From: Stenotrophomonas maltophilia
GTDB lineage: Bacteria > Pseudomonadota > Gammaproteobacteria > Xanthomonadales > Xanthomonadaceae
Assembly (NCBI RefSeq): GCF_013464485.1
Contig: NZ_RAUX01000033.1
Location: 14,413-69,122 of the forward strand
DNA: 54,710 bases
Direction of reading: 5' to 3'
Positions 8,420 through 17,286 of the stretch are shown piece after piece. The position numbers were made by a program, and so were the translations under genes. The notes beneath the pieces were generated by a model, which made no database searches, was not told where the DNA came from, and saw only the letters and a list, made by a program, of their open reading frames with translations. The first letter of the stretch is position 1. Every line of letters begins with the position of its first letter.

Positions 8420-9877
8420 TTACCTCATTCCTGTGATCTGGGCGGTGACGCCTGTCAGGCGCCAGCTGCCCCAGCTGTTGGTTCCGCGGCTGACGCGGAT
8501 GCGATACCGGCGTGCGGTCGACACGTAGCTGTCGGGCACGATCATCACGTTGGTGGGCTGCGTGGACGCGGCCAGGGTGAATGTCTTGGTGCGCAGATCC
8601 ACCCAGTTGCCATTAATCAGGTACTGGATGGTGATCACGCCATCGCGGGAGTGGTCGCCATCGTTCTCCATCGACAGCTCGATCATCAGCACGGGCTGGT
8701 GGCTGTCGCCGTATCGGATGGGCGCGTCCAGGACAAACTCGGTTGTGAAGCCTGTGAAGTCGGCACTGAGGACGCCGGACCAGGTGAAGACCTGGGTCCG
8801 CTGGAATCGCCCGGAGATTGCCTCGGCAATCACGGTGCCACGCACCAGCACGTCGCCCGCGAACCGGGCCTGGCCAGTCTTCAGGATCTGCCAGCCACGA
8901 TAGATGCCGGCACCTTCATCCCAGAGGAAGTTATCCGACTGGATCGTGTTGCCGATCATGGCGTTATTGATCCAGCCGTCACCAATGAAGGCTTGGTTGA
9001 TGTAGACCTTGCCGTTGTTGATGATGAAAGGCGAATACACCGTGCCGTCGGAAGCCGTGGACAGCACGCCAAACGTGTCGGCCAGCGCCAGCACTTCACG
9101 CTGCACCAGGTCACCATCGGAGTAGACGCCCACCACGATGCCGGCCATGTAGTGCTTGCCGTTGATGTTCAGCTGTGTGCGGATCGAGTGGGACGCTTCC
9201 GATTTCCCATTGAGATCCGCTATCGCCTTCGTCGTCTCCTGTGCGATTGCTCGAATGGGCCCGGTTTCGGCAGCAACCGTGTCCTGGACCATGGCGCGCG
9301 CCTGGTCGACAGTCACCGAGGTTTCCTCCACGTGGGCGATGTACGCGCGGTTCTGCCGCGTGCCGTTGGCCAGTTCGTACTGCTCCAGGGCCTGCTTAAC
9401 GATCGTTTCCGAGTTGACATCAATGCCGTCGATCGCGGTAACGAGCTGCTGCCCGATTTCCGACTGTTTGATGTGGTCGACAATCTCCTGCATCCCCGGC
9501 ACGTCCTTGGACTGGCCGTTTGCGATGCCGCCCAGCCCCGGCCGGCCATTCACGCTGGCCGTTACACGGAAGTACCACAGCCCATCGCGCGGACCGGTGT
9601 ACAGGTAGCGAGTCGCCGAGGTGCGGGCAATCTCTGCCCACGGCCCGGTAGCTGCGCGCGATCGCTCGATGATGTACTGGACGTAGCCCACACGGACGGG
9701 CTCCCATTCCAGGAGGATGCCATCAGCCACTGGCGTGGGCGTGACTTCCGGGATCGGTGGCACCACTGCAGGCGGGGTGTAGACCGCCTGCGACCAGTTG
9801 CCCGCAGGAGCGACTGCCGGCGTCACCACCGGCAGGGGAATGTCGCCGATTTCCAACAGCAGTACAGGACGCGTCAT
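8420..9877 (-). CDS. Tail tip protein with fibronectin III and J-like (DUF1983) domains
   Basis: 485 residues. After a Pro-rich start, residues about 42-110 form a fibronectin type III unit (DGILLEWEPVRVGYVQYIIERS...TSATRYLYTGPRDGLWYFRVTA). A coiled segment follows (about 130-235), then the segment GVLSTASDGTVYSPFIINNGKVYINQAFIGDGWI typical of the central fibre part of lambda gpJ-like tail proteins (DUF1983). The C-terminal 110 residues are a beta sandwich. In the family this protein forms the central tail fibre that contacts the host receptor. The start ATG overlaps the tape-measure stop (ATGA). Confidence 0.85.
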   Translation of the reverse strand: MTRPVLLLEIGDIPLPVVTPAVAPAGNWSQAVYTPPAVVPPIPEVTPTPVADGILLEWEPVRVGYVQYIIERSRAATGPWAEIARTSATRYLYTGPRDGLWYFRVTASVNGRPGLGGIANGQSKDVPGMQEIVDHIKQSEIGQQLVTAIDGIDVNSETIVKQALEQYELANGTRQNRAYIAHVEETSVTVDQARAMVQDTVAAETGPIRAIAQETTKAIADLNGKSEASHSIRTQLNINGKHYMAGIVVGVYSDGDLVQREVLALADTFGVLSTASDGTVYSPFIINNGKVYINQAFIGDGWINNAMIGNTIQSDNFLWDEGAGIYRGWQILKTGQARFAGDVLVRGTVIAEAISGRFQRTQVFTWSGVLSADFTGFTTEFVLDAPIRYGDSHQPVLMIELSMENDGDHSRDGVITIQYLINGNWVDLRTKTFTLAASTQPTNVMIVPDSYVSTARRYRIRVSRGTNSWGSWRLTGVTAQITGMR

Positions 9878-12800
9878 AGGTCGTTCAAAGCCCGTTGTTC
9901 TGTGCTGCGGCCCAGTGCCCGGATGCCGTCACGGATCTCGACCAGGAGCGGCTCCGAAGGACCGTAGCCGGGTGAGGTCATCTCGCCAGGGGCGCTGGAG
10001 CTGCGGCCACCGAAGGAGGCGGTGGGCAGTGCCTCGCCCCGCAGGGCGGCAACCATCGCCTGGGCAATGCGAGTGGGCAGATCGTTGAGGATCTCGGCCA
10101 GGTCACTGAGGTCGGTGTTCTGCGCGGTGAGGTACTCCGACAGTTCGGCGATCGACAGGCCCAGATCCTTGGCCAGGTCTTCCGGGGTCATGCCCGTGGT
10201 GTTGCGCAGGATCTCCAGCGGATCACCGCCCTTGACGCCGGCAAGGTCGGCCACGCCCTGGGCGATGCGCTGCGCACGATCCAGTCGCGCTGCGGCCTCC
10301 TGCTGCGCCTGCAGGGCCTCGCGCTGGGCATACAGCTGCTCCAGGGAGTTGGCGCTGCCATCGGCTCCGAACTGTTGCGCCATCCGCATCACCTCGGCGT
10401 AGTCGGCCTGGTAGCGAGAGCCGGATGCGTTCATGGCGCGGCTCACTTCCAGGAATCGCTGGGCGTAGGTGATGAAGCTGTCCACATTGCCGCTGGCAGC
10501 GGCGCTGCTCATCAGATCCGAAGCGGTGGAGCGCTTCTGCGCATCGGTGTTGACCGAAAGCGTGTCGCTCAGGCGCAGGGAATTGAGGAAGTCGCCCAGC
10601 TTGTCGCTCGCGCCCTCTGCCGAGCCACCCAAGCGCTGGATCTGATCGTTGACGCGATTCAGCGCCAGGTCGACCAGCTCGGACTGCAGCGACTTCACCA
10701 GGTCGTTTGCCTTCTGTTCGGCTGCCTGGCGCACGGCCATCAAATCGGACTCGCGTGCCGACAGGCCGCCGAGTGCCTTGGCCTGTTCCTTCAGCGTCGC
10801 AATGCGCTGCTGCTCTTCGCGGCGGATGGACAGCATGGATTTAGCAAACGAGCTGAGCCCTGCGGTGGCCACGTCCTCCTGGGCCGATGCAGCCACCTCG
10901 GCGTAGCTCTTGGCTGCGCTGGCCATCGCCTCGGTCTGCTCGGTGAGCGTCCGGCCCGATTCCTTCGCCATGCGCTGGAACACGTCCAGGGTGGCGGACA
11001 GCTCTTCTACAGATCCATTGGTCAAACCAACCGCGCCTGCGGCGGCGCCCATGATGTCGGTCGCCTCGAAGCCCTTGTCCATCAGGCTCGACAACCCCAG
11101 CGCCTTGACTGCCTCGCCCGACAGGTTTGCCACCATCTTGTTGACGGCATCTTCGAGCTGGGCCTTTGCCTTCTCCGGGTCTGCATCCAGCTGCAGCTTG
11201 CCGATATCCACGCGCACGTTGGCCAGGTGGCCGCTGACGTCCATCCCGAGCTGCTTGGCCAGCTCGGAAACGCCGCTCTTCACCTGGGCCGCCGCCGAGC
11301 TGAAGAGCTGGCTGATGCCTGGATCGACGTCGCCGTACTGGGTCCACTTCTTATCGCTGCGGAACCAGCCGCCCTTTTGCTTGATGTCGGCGTAACTCCG
11401 GCCGGAGAACCCATCAAACCCATACGAGCCCTCAATGCCTTGGCCAGTGACCTTGGGCGCCTGGCGACCGAAGGCGCGCGACCACAGGGCGCTGCCCGAG
11501 ATCAGCGACGCGGCCGAGCTGCCCAGGCCAATGCCCTTCAACAGGCGATCAACCGCGCCGATGCCGGCCGTCATGGTGCCCAGGACGGGGCCGAGGAAGT
11601 TTCCCTTGGCGGTCGACTTGAAAAGGGTCTCGGTCATGTCGGTGGTCTGACCGTCCATGTTCCAGCCCTGCTTGTAGAAACTGCTGTTGAGCATCATGCC
11701 GGCCGCAATCCACCCAGCGATCGGGATCGCGGTCAGTCCCGCCAGTGCGCCCGAGCCGGCGCCAGCACCCGCGCCTGCAGCGCTGCTTGCTGCGCCGGCA
11801 CCGGTCAGGATGCCGCTGTTGGCGCCTGCAATCCCGGCCAGGTTGCCCACGTTGCCAAAGCCCATCATCGAGCCTGCCCAGCTGTTGGCGGCAGCGCCGG
11901 CACCGCTGGCCACGCCGCCACCCTTGCCGAACAGACCGGCGATGCTGCTCAGCCAGTTGCCGCCGCCACTACCACCACTGAACAGGCTGGAGGTGCCCTT
12001 GCTCAGCATCTGGTTGAACATGTCCTGCATCGGGCGGACAAAATTCTGCTCCATTACCGTCCTGGACAGGTCGCGCCAACCGCGCTTGAAGATGTCCTTC
12101 AGCTGGTCGAAGAAGCTCTTGGATTCATCCAGGCCATCGTCGAACGCATCGATCAGCAGATCGGCAATGCCGCCCACGGTGTCGCCGCCGACACGCGCCA
12201 GTTCTTCCAGGTAGCCCGCATTGCGCTCGACCTGGATGGACAGATCGGCGTAGGCGGCCGCCTGGTTGACCAGGCTCTGAGTCATCTCCGCATTGATGCC
12301 CGCGCCGGCCTCGTTGGCCTCGTTGATGGCCTGGCGCATGTCGTGCTCGGCGCGCATCTGGCGCTGCGCACGCTCCCGAGCGTCGCCCAGCAGACCCAGA
12401 ACCTGCAGCTCGGTCGACATGTCGCCCAGCAGCGCCTGCGGGGCCTGCTGCCGGCGATTCAGCTCCTGCGTCTGCTTGGCCAGCTCTGCGGCTGACGCCT
12501 TGACCAGGTCGTTGCGGGCGGCCTGGGTGATGTTGCCCTTGGCCAGCTCTTTGTCCAGCTCGGCCTCGCGCTGCTTCTGGCGTTCCTGGGCAGCGGCAAG
12601 GGGGCCGCGCAGCTCGGCAGCAGTGAGCGCCGCCTCTGCGGTGTACCGGGCCTGCGTTTCGATCAGCTGGTCGCGCTTGCGCTTGGCTTCTTCCGCCTTG
12701 CGCTCGCTGTCCGTATCAGCCTTGGTGGCTGCCTGGGTGGCCTTGGTCTGGCGCTCGATGGACAGCGTCAGCGCGATGGCCTGCTCGTTCTTGGCCCGCA

Positions 12801-14820
12801 GCTTCTGATAGTCGGCGCTGGTCGGGTCGAGGCCCTGAGCTGCGGCGCTGGTGATGAACTCGGCGCGCATACGAGCTGCCTTGCCCTGGGTCTGTTCGAT
12901 CAGCTGCAGCTGCAGCGTGTTGATCTGCTTGTCCAGACCCTCGTTGACCGACAGCAGCGCGGCCTTGATCGCCGCACCCGACGCCTGCGCGGCGCTGGCC
13001 ACCTTGTCGAAGCTGGCGCTGGCCAGGCGGTTGGCGGTGTCCACGTTGAACTGCTCAGTCGCCCACTTGGTCAGCAGTGGCATGTTCTGCTGCAGCGTCT
13101 GGCCAGAGGTGGCCTGGCGCTTCAACAGCTCTTCCAGGGACGCTCGCTGGGTGTTGGTGGCATTGGTAATGCCGGCGGACTTCAGCACCAGGTCAGCGGC
13201 AACGTCGATCGACCGCTCGTAGCCGGCCGTCAGCTGCTCCTGGCGCACGCGGGCAGAGTCGAGTGCATTGGCGGCGGACTGCAAATCCTTGTCGAAGCCT
13301 GGCGGGGTGTTGCCCGTGCGGGCCATCCACATGTTCTTAGCGCTCACCAGGTCGGCGTACCGCCTGCGCAGCTTGTCCACTTCCTCGCCAGCCTTATCGA
13401 GCGTCTCGATGGACCCGGCCAGGTTGGCGAAGGAAGCGTTGGCGGTTTCCTGGTTGAAGCCTTGCAGCGTGCCAATGGCGGCCTGGAACCCCGCCGTCAC
13501 GGTTTTGGACAGCTCCTTGGCTTCCTTATCGCTGTTGCGCAGCCACAGGACGAACAGCGACAAGGCGGTGATGGCCAGGCCGACCGGCCCACCGAATGCG
13601 CCCATGGCCACGTTGAGACCGCGCATCGCCGCTGCCTTGGCAGTCAACGCGACCGAGGCGCCCTGGGCAGCGGCGGCGGTACGCAACTGCGCCGCCGCCA
13701 GCGCCTGCTCGGCGGCGACCGTGCCACCGGCCGCGCTCATGCCGGCGCGCGCCAGGGAGAGCTGGCCAGCGGCCTGCACTTCGGCAGCACGGGCGGCCAC
13801 CAGCTCCTGCCGGGCCAGCTCGCGACTGGCGGCGGCGGATGCGATCTTCGCCGCCGTGGCCTGCAGCACGTTGGCCACCAGCTTGCCGCCGAAGGCCACC
13901 GCCAGCACGTTGGCTGCCTCGCCCACCGCTTCCATGTTCTGGGCGAGGAAGGCCACGCCCTCGGCCAGGCCGCTGCCCGCGCCCAGCTCCTGGGAGGCTT
14001 CGCCGATGTAGCGCGTGACGCTGTTGCGCAGCTGGACCATGGCCCGCTCGACCGTCAGCGGGATCTGGTTGAACTCGGCCTGGATCGTGGCCGATTGGTT
14101 CTCCAGGGCGCCGACGATCTTGTCGATCGACACCGCACCGTCGTTGACCATCTTCCGCAGCTCGCCCGCCGAGACGCCCAGTCCATCTGCCAGCGCCTGT
14201 GCCAGGCGCGGCGAATTCTCGATGACCGAGTTGTACTCTTCCGCCCGCAGCACGCCGCCTGCCAGCGCCTGGGTGAACTGGGTGATCGTGTTGGACGCGG
14301 CGACTGCACTGGCACCGGAGATGGCGAAGGTGCGGTTGATCGACTCAGTCAACGCCAACTGGCGCTGCTGGCTGATGCCGTACTCCTTCGTAGACTGCGA
14401 AAGTCGCGCATACAAGGTCGCGGTACTCTCCAGCGCGGTCGAAGTGCGCTGGGAGATGTTGAACACCTCTGACTGAGCCTGGGCAAACGCCTTGTGGCCG
14501 TCCGTGGCAAGCTTCAGACGCCCGCTGATGTTGGCGTATTCGTCCGACAGCTTGACCACCGACGCCAAAGCCTGGGCGCCGACAACACCGGCCACAGCGG
14601 TGCGGGCGACGTTCACCACCGCGCCCATGGCGGAGACCTTGCGGGCGGCTTGGTCCGACGCGTTGCCCAGAGAGGAAACGCCGGCAGCACCAGCGCGTGC
14701 CTGCTGGCCCATGGCCGCCGATGCTTTACCCAGTTGCGCCACTTCCTCCCTGGATTGGCGCGTGACAGGCACCAGCCTGCTGTTGTCGGCGGTCAATCGA
14801 AGGGTGACGGTAGGGTTCAC
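9874..14820 (-). CDS. Tail tape measure protein
   Basis: 1648 residues, the longest gene of the window. Residues about 75-280 match the tape-measure N-domain (DEYANISGRLKLATDGH, FNISQRTSTALESTATLYARLSQ, RTFAISGASAVAASNTITQFTQALAGGVLRAEEYNSVIENSPRLAQALADGLGVS). Long Ala/Gln/Glu coiled regions follow, a Gly/Ala hydrophobic region at about 960-1060, and a helical C-terminus. The protein is laid along the inside of the tail during assembly and sets its length; at roughly 1.5 angstrom per residue it implies a tail near 250 nm, so a siphovirus tail. It begins 8 bases after the frameshifted chaperone gene, the standard order. Confidence 0.95.
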   Translation of the reverse strand: MNPTVTLRLTADNSRLVPVTRQSREEVAQLGKASAAMGQQARAGAAGVSSLGNASDQAARKVSAMGAVVNVARTAVAGVVGAQALASVVKLSDEYANISGRLKLATDGHKAFAQAQSEVFNISQRTSTALESTATLYARLSQSTKEYGISQQRQLALTESINRTFAISGASAVAASNTITQFTQALAGGVLRAEEYNSVIENSPRLAQALADGLGVSAGELRKMVNDGAVSIDKIVGALENQSATIQAEFNQIPLTVERAMVQLRNSVTRYIGEASQELGAGSGLAEGVAFLAQNMEAVGEAANVLAVAFGGKLVANVLQATAAKIASAAASRELARQELVAARAAEVQAAGQLSLARAGMSAAGGTVAAEQALAAAQLRTAAAAQGASVALTAKAAAMRGLNVAMGAFGGPVGLAITALSLFVLWLRNSDKEAKELSKTVTAGFQAAIGTLQGFNQETANASFANLAGSIETLDKAGEEVDKLRRRYADLVSAKNMWMARTGNTPPGFDKDLQSAANALDSARVRQEQLTAGYERSIDVAADLVLKSAGITNATNTQRASLEELLKRQATSGQTLQQNMPLLTKWATEQFNVDTANRLASASFDKVASAAQASGAAIKAALLSVNEGLDKQINTLQLQLIEQTQGKAARMRAEFITSAAAQGLDPTSADYQKLRAKNEQAIALTLSIERQTKATQAATKADTDSERKAEEAKRKRDQLIETQARYTAEAALTAAELRGPLAAAQERQKQREAELDKELAKGNITQAARNDLVKASAAELAKQTQELNRRQQAPQALLGDMSTELQVLGLLGDARERAQRQMRAEHDMRQAINEANEAGAGINAEMTQSLVNQAAAYADLSIQVERNAGYLEELARVGGDTVGGIADLLIDAFDDGLDESKSFFDQLKDIFKRGWRDLSRTVMEQNFVRPMQDMFNQMLSKGTSSLFSGGSGGGNWLSSIAGLFGKGGGVASGAGAAANSWAGSMMGFGNVGNLAGIAGANSGILTGAGAASSAAGAGAGAGSGALAGLTAIPIAGWIAAGMMLNSSFYKQGWNMDGQTTDMTETLFKSTAKGNFLGPVLGTMTAGIGAVDRLLKGIGLGSSAASLISGSALWSRAFGRQAPKVTGQGIEGSYGFDGFSGRSYADIKQKGGWFRSDKKWTQYGDVDPGISQLFSSAAAQVKSGVSELAKQLGMDVSGHLANVRVDIGKLQLDADPEKAKAQLEDAVNKMVANLSGEAVKALGLSSLMDKGFEATDIMGAAAGAVGLTNGSVEELSATLDVFQRMAKESGRTLTEQTEAMASAAKSYAEVAASAQEDVATAGLSSFAKSMLSIRREEQQRIATLKEQAKALGGLSARESDLMAVRQAAEQKANDLVKSLQSELVDLALNRVNDQIQRLGGSAEGASDKLGDFLNSLRLSDTLSVNTDAQKRSTASDLMSSAAASGNVDSFITYAQRFLEVSRAMNASGSRYQADYAEVMRMAQQFGADGSANSLEQLYAQREALQAQQEAAARLDRAQRIAQGVADLAGVKGGDPLEILRNTTGMTPEDLAKDLGLSIAELSEYLTAQNTDLSDLAEILNDLPTRIAQAMVAALRGEALPTASFGGRSSSAPGEMTSPGYGPSEPLLVEIRDGIRALGRSTEQRALNDL

Positions 14821-14828
14821 TGGGGCAC

Positions 14829-15191
14829 CTATGCGGCCTCGGAGCGGGCCTCGCGGGTTGCCTGGATCAGCACGTCCAGGCAGAACAACAGATCTGGGTA
14901 TTCCTCGCGTTCTACGCCGAGTAGACCCGCAGCGGCGCTAATTTCCGTGGCGCTGATGCCGTCGTAGACGGGGGCGTGCATACCGGTGATCCACTGAGGC
15001 CTGCAGCGTTGGAACACCGCCACCGCCGTCCAGTTGAAGAACAGGACTTCGATCGCCTCAACCGCAGCTTCCGCATTGCCACCGTCACGCAGGAAGTCCG
15101 TCGCACTGACGGCAGAATCGGGTTCATGGTCCCGATCGCTGCCGCCAGTGCGGGGACCCTTCCCAACTAGCGCCCGCGCGACGGCTTGGAG
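14829..15191 (-). CDS. Tail assembly chaperone, downstream (T-like) part reached by -1 frameshift
   Basis: The frame is open from 15263 but has no credible start of its own; the frame enters after an A AAA AAC heptamer at 15191-15197. From the shift, 120 residues (LQAVARALVGKGP...EAAVEAIEVLFFNW...LLGVEREEYPDLLFCLDVLIQATREARSEAA) are appended to the first 112 residues of the upstream ORF, giving a 232-residue fusion. In lambda and many siphophages the G and GT proteins made this way bind the tape measure and tail tube and are absent from the virion. Position between tail tube and tape measure is exactly as expected. Confidence 0.82.
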   Translation of the reverse strand, partial: LQAVARALVGKGPRTGGSDRDHEPDSAVSATDFLRDGGNAEAAVEAIEVLFFNWTAVAVFQRCRPQWITGMHAPVYDGISATEISAAAGLLGVEREEYPDLLFCLDVLIQATREARSEAA

Positions 15192-15526
15192 TTTTTTACG
15201 CGGACTTCGCCGTACTGCTCCCAGTAGTCCTGGAGGATGGCGTTCTGCAGGTAGGTCGACCACGGGCCGGTGTAGACCTCGGCCAGGGCGGCATCGCCCT
15301 CGATCGGATTGCCGTTTTCATCGCCGAGACCGGACACGGACACCAGGATCTGACGCAGATACTCGGTGTCGTGGATTTCGGCGTCGGCCAGATCCTTCAG
15401 CTGTTCCTTGGTCAGGATCTTGACGCCGACCGTGATGGTGCCTTCGTTGAAGGTGTCCGGATTGTCGGTCGGCAGCCGCAGCTTCACCGGGCGGGACACA
15501 GTGGCGGTTTTCTTGAGTTTCAGCAT
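15167..15526 (-). CDS. Tail assembly chaperone (G-like), zero-frame product
   Basis: 119 residues: MLKLKKTATVSRPVKLRLP, then TFNEGTITVGVKILTKEQLKDLAD, ending RVKNSKPSRGR. First gene of the tail transcript, about 80 bases downstream of the repeated promoter-like site. Most ribosomes should end at TAG 15169-15167; a fraction shift at 15191-15197 into the gene below. The early beta strands and length agree with the N-terminal domain of tail assembly chaperones. Confidence 0.8.
   Translation of the reverse strand: MLKLKKTATVSRPVKLRLPTDNPDTFNEGTITVGVKILTKEQLKDLADAEIHDTEYLRQILVSVSGLGDENGNPIEGDAALAEVYTGPWSTYLQNAILQDYWEQYGEVRVKNSKPSRGR
15191..15197 (-). promoter_or_regulatory. Programmed -1 ribosomal frameshift site A AAA AAC
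   Basis: Minus-strand codons are GTA AAA AAC in the zero frame, so the heptamer is in exact slippery phase (X XXY YYZ). It lies 22 bases before the zero-frame stop. Slipping back one base opens the downstream frame in-phase without another stop until 14829. Confidence 0.85.
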
Positions 15527-15603
15527 GGGGTTGAATCCTTTAGGGAAGGTAGTTCAATGCCCGTTTGAACGGGACAGGAACACTTTGCCTGCGCGCTTTG
15601 CGC

Positions 15604-15634
15604 GATCGGGATTAACAACCGTTAGTGCAAAAAA
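15604..15634 (-). promoter_or_regulatory. Repeated late-promoter/activator site, copy 1 (tail block)
   Basis: On the minus strand contains ACTAACGGTTGTTAATCC with the dyad TAAC-N4-GTTA, directly after the T-run of an intrinsic terminator. The same 26-base block occurs at 20745-20770 and 29384-29413, each before a late gene block and nowhere else noticed. Best explained as the binding site of the Mor/C-type activator plus promoter; the polymerase contacts cannot be assigned from three copies. Confidence 0.65.
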
Positions 15635-15657
15635 GAAGCCCCGCGCGTGGCGGGGCT
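15629..15657 (-). terminator. Intrinsic terminator after the tail tube gene
   Basis: Minus strand: stem GCCCCGC / GCGGGGC with a five-base loop, followed by TTCTTTTTT. It ends the protease/capsid/tail-tube transcript and runs straight into the promoter-like repeat of the next block. Confidence 0.85.
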
Positions 15658-15678
15658 AATGGGCGGAGTGTAGCTCGC

Positions 15679-16659
15679 TTACGGGGTGGAATCGCCGAAT
15701 TCGATGTACAGCTCGTCGCCGCCGGCATCGCTGGCCACACACGGGCCGGACAACTCCCAGCCATAGTCGCCATCGATCTCCACCTCGTTGATGGTGTCGA
15801 TCTGTCCGCGAATGCCCAGCTCGCTGTACAGCTTGCTCTGCTCGGTCAGGCGCAGCGAGATGGCCAGCGGGGTTGCAGCATCGCGCAGCGTCCAGGGATT
15901 GAAGTCGGCCAGGGCGGTCCTGGCCAGACGCAGCGTCCAGGTCGGCGCGCGATCGGTGATGCCGGTTTCCTTGTGCGAGGTGTATTCCTTGGGGGTGATC
16001 GTGTTGCCCAGGTCCACCGAGAGCGACTTGGCCCACACGGTCAGCGCAGCGCCGCCCGGCAGCACGCTGATCGTGGTCACGGTGTTGTCCGCCCTGGCGA
16101 CGGTGGGGACCGTGGTCGGCAGGACGATTTCCGGCAGGGCGTCCTCGGCGATGGTCTCGTAGTCGCCCTGGACGCGAACGTTGCCCTTGAAGCGATCGCC
16201 GACAGTGATGGCCAGGCTGGTCAGGTTGTGGCGGGCCGCCTGCACGTGCTTCAAGGTGCCGGCGTGCCAGAACTTCGCATCGCTCAGCGCCATGTTGGTG
16301 CTGATGGGGTTGTAGCGAGTGGTTTTCTCCGTGGCGTCCTTGACCACGGTCATGCCGGCCGGCAGCAGCAGCACACCGCAGTCGGGGTCGCTGTCGGCGG
16401 CGCCGCCAGGCGAGGTCGGCGGGTACAGTTCAAACTCGCCCTCAATGTAGGCGCGGCGCGCGCCCACAGCGAAGGGCTGGCCGGTCAGGAAGGGGCGGTC
16501 GATAGGGCGTTCGATCTTGTCGAACTCGGTCCCGCTGGTGCCGTTGAAGAGCAGGACGCCATTGGTTGCGGGCGCCGGCACGACAGGACTGCCGGCAGCG
16601 GCGCGCACGGCCAGCGCCAGGCCGCGACGCTTGAAGGGTTCGAGTTGGGGCTGTGCCAT
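15679..16659 (-). CDS. Major tail tube protein
   Basis: 326 residues from the ATG at 16659, preceded by GAGGAA; the frame is open further upstream but crosses two other genes. Contains short beta segments characteristic of siphophage tubes (RRAYIEGEFELYPPTS, SVDLGNTITPKEYTSHKETGI, RAPTWTLRLARTALADFNPW, GDYGWELSGPC). Position, after the gp36/gp37-like connector genes and before the chaperone pair and tape measure, is the usual one for the tail tube subunit. It is last in its transcript, before a strong terminator. Family assignment rests more on context than on a signature motif. Confidence 0.7.
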   Translation of the reverse strand: MAQPQLEPFKRRGLALAVRAAAGSPVVPAPATNGVLLFNGTSGTEFDKIERPIDRPFLTGQPFAVGARRAYIEGEFELYPPTSPGGAADSDPDCGVLLLPAGMTVVKDATEKTTRYNPISTNMALSDAKFWHAGTLKHVQAARHNLTSLAITVGDRFKGNVRVQGDYETIAEDALPEIVLPTTVPTVARADNTVTTISVLPGGAALTVWAKSLSVDLGNTITPKEYTSHKETGITDRAPTWTLRLARTALADFNPWTLRDAATPLAISLRLTEQSKLYSELGIRGQIDTINEVEIDGDYGWELSGPCVASDAGGDELYIEFGDSTP

Positions 16660-16663
16660 GGGG

Positions 16664-16840
16664 CTATTCCTCGGTGGGCGATGTGGTGGTGTTGGTCCGC
16701 TGGCGCGGAGGCTTCGCCGGATCGGTGGTGACCTTCGGCGTGACCTGGGGCGGCGTGGGACTCGCCTTGGCCTCATCGACCAAGGCGCCATCGATCACGC
16801 GCCAAGCGCCGCCGCTGGTCGGGGTGGGTTTGTTCGTCAT
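16664..16840 (-). CDS. Small Pro/Thr-rich tail-region protein
   Basis: 58 residues: MTNKPTPTSGGAWRVIDGALVDEA, then a Thr/Pro-rich basic tail (PKVTTDPAKPPRQRTNTTTSPTEE). The ATG at 16840 overlaps the stop of the gp37-like gene (ATGA) and the gene ends 4 bases before the tail tube start, so it is almost certainly expressed. Similar short low-complexity proteins sit beside tail tube genes of Mu-like phages; function unknown. Confidence 0.7.
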   Translation of the reverse strand: MTNKPTPTSGGAWRVIDGALVDEAKASPTPPQVTPKVTTDPAKPPRQRTNTTTSPTEE

Positions 16841-17286
16841 CGGGATACCTGCATGCGGTAGTTGGTGGTAAGCACCTGCTGGTTGACGAGCCAGCCGGCC
16901 TTGAAGGCTTCGTCGCGGCCCGCCTGGAAGGAGAGCGCATCGAAGGCGTCGACCGGGGTCCAGCCGACCAGCGCCTGGCGCACGGCGGGAATCACTTCCT
17001 TGTCCATCTGATCGCGGGCGCCGGCGCCCGTCGCTTCCCCTGCATAGTTGCGGACGAACAGCACCACGCGAATCGTGACGTCGACATTCTGGATGTGCAG
17101 GGCATTCGTGGAGTATTTCGAGGGTTTCCCTACCTCGGCCGATGTCACGAACGCGGCCACGGCCGTCTTGGGCTGCTGCTCTAATGCGGTGCTGAGGTCG
17201 GCAGCGCTGCCCACTTCGAGCAGCACCTTGGCCTGCTCCTGGAGGCGGGCAACGATCGCCCCGACTGGGAAGGGGCCAACGGTCAC
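16837..17286 (-). CDS. Mu gp37-like tail terminator family protein (DUF1834-type)
   Basis: 149 residues. The pattern IVARLQEQAKVL, LEQQPKTAVAAFVTSAEVGKPSK, VDVTIRVVLFVRNYAGE, GWTPVDAFDALSFQAGRDEAFKAGWLVNQQVLTTNYRMQ corresponds to the Mu gp37-like family of head-tail connection/tail terminator proteins. It overlaps the gp36-like gene and the following small gene by 4 bases each, within the compact connector block. Confidence 0.78.
   Translation of the reverse strand: MTVGPFPVGAIVARLQEQAKVLLEVGSAADLSTALEQQPKTAVAAFVTSAEVGKPSKYSTNALHIQNVDVTIRVVLFVRNYAGEATGAGARDQMDKEVIPAVRQALVGWTPVDAFDALSFQAGRDEAFKAGWLVNQQVLTTNYRMQVSR

Noticed and set aside
10375-12495. 706-codon + strand open frame across the tape measure gene
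   Set aside because: It is the antisense shadow of a GC-rich, repeat-bearing gene; the composition is typical of such shadows and there is no ribosome site or family match.
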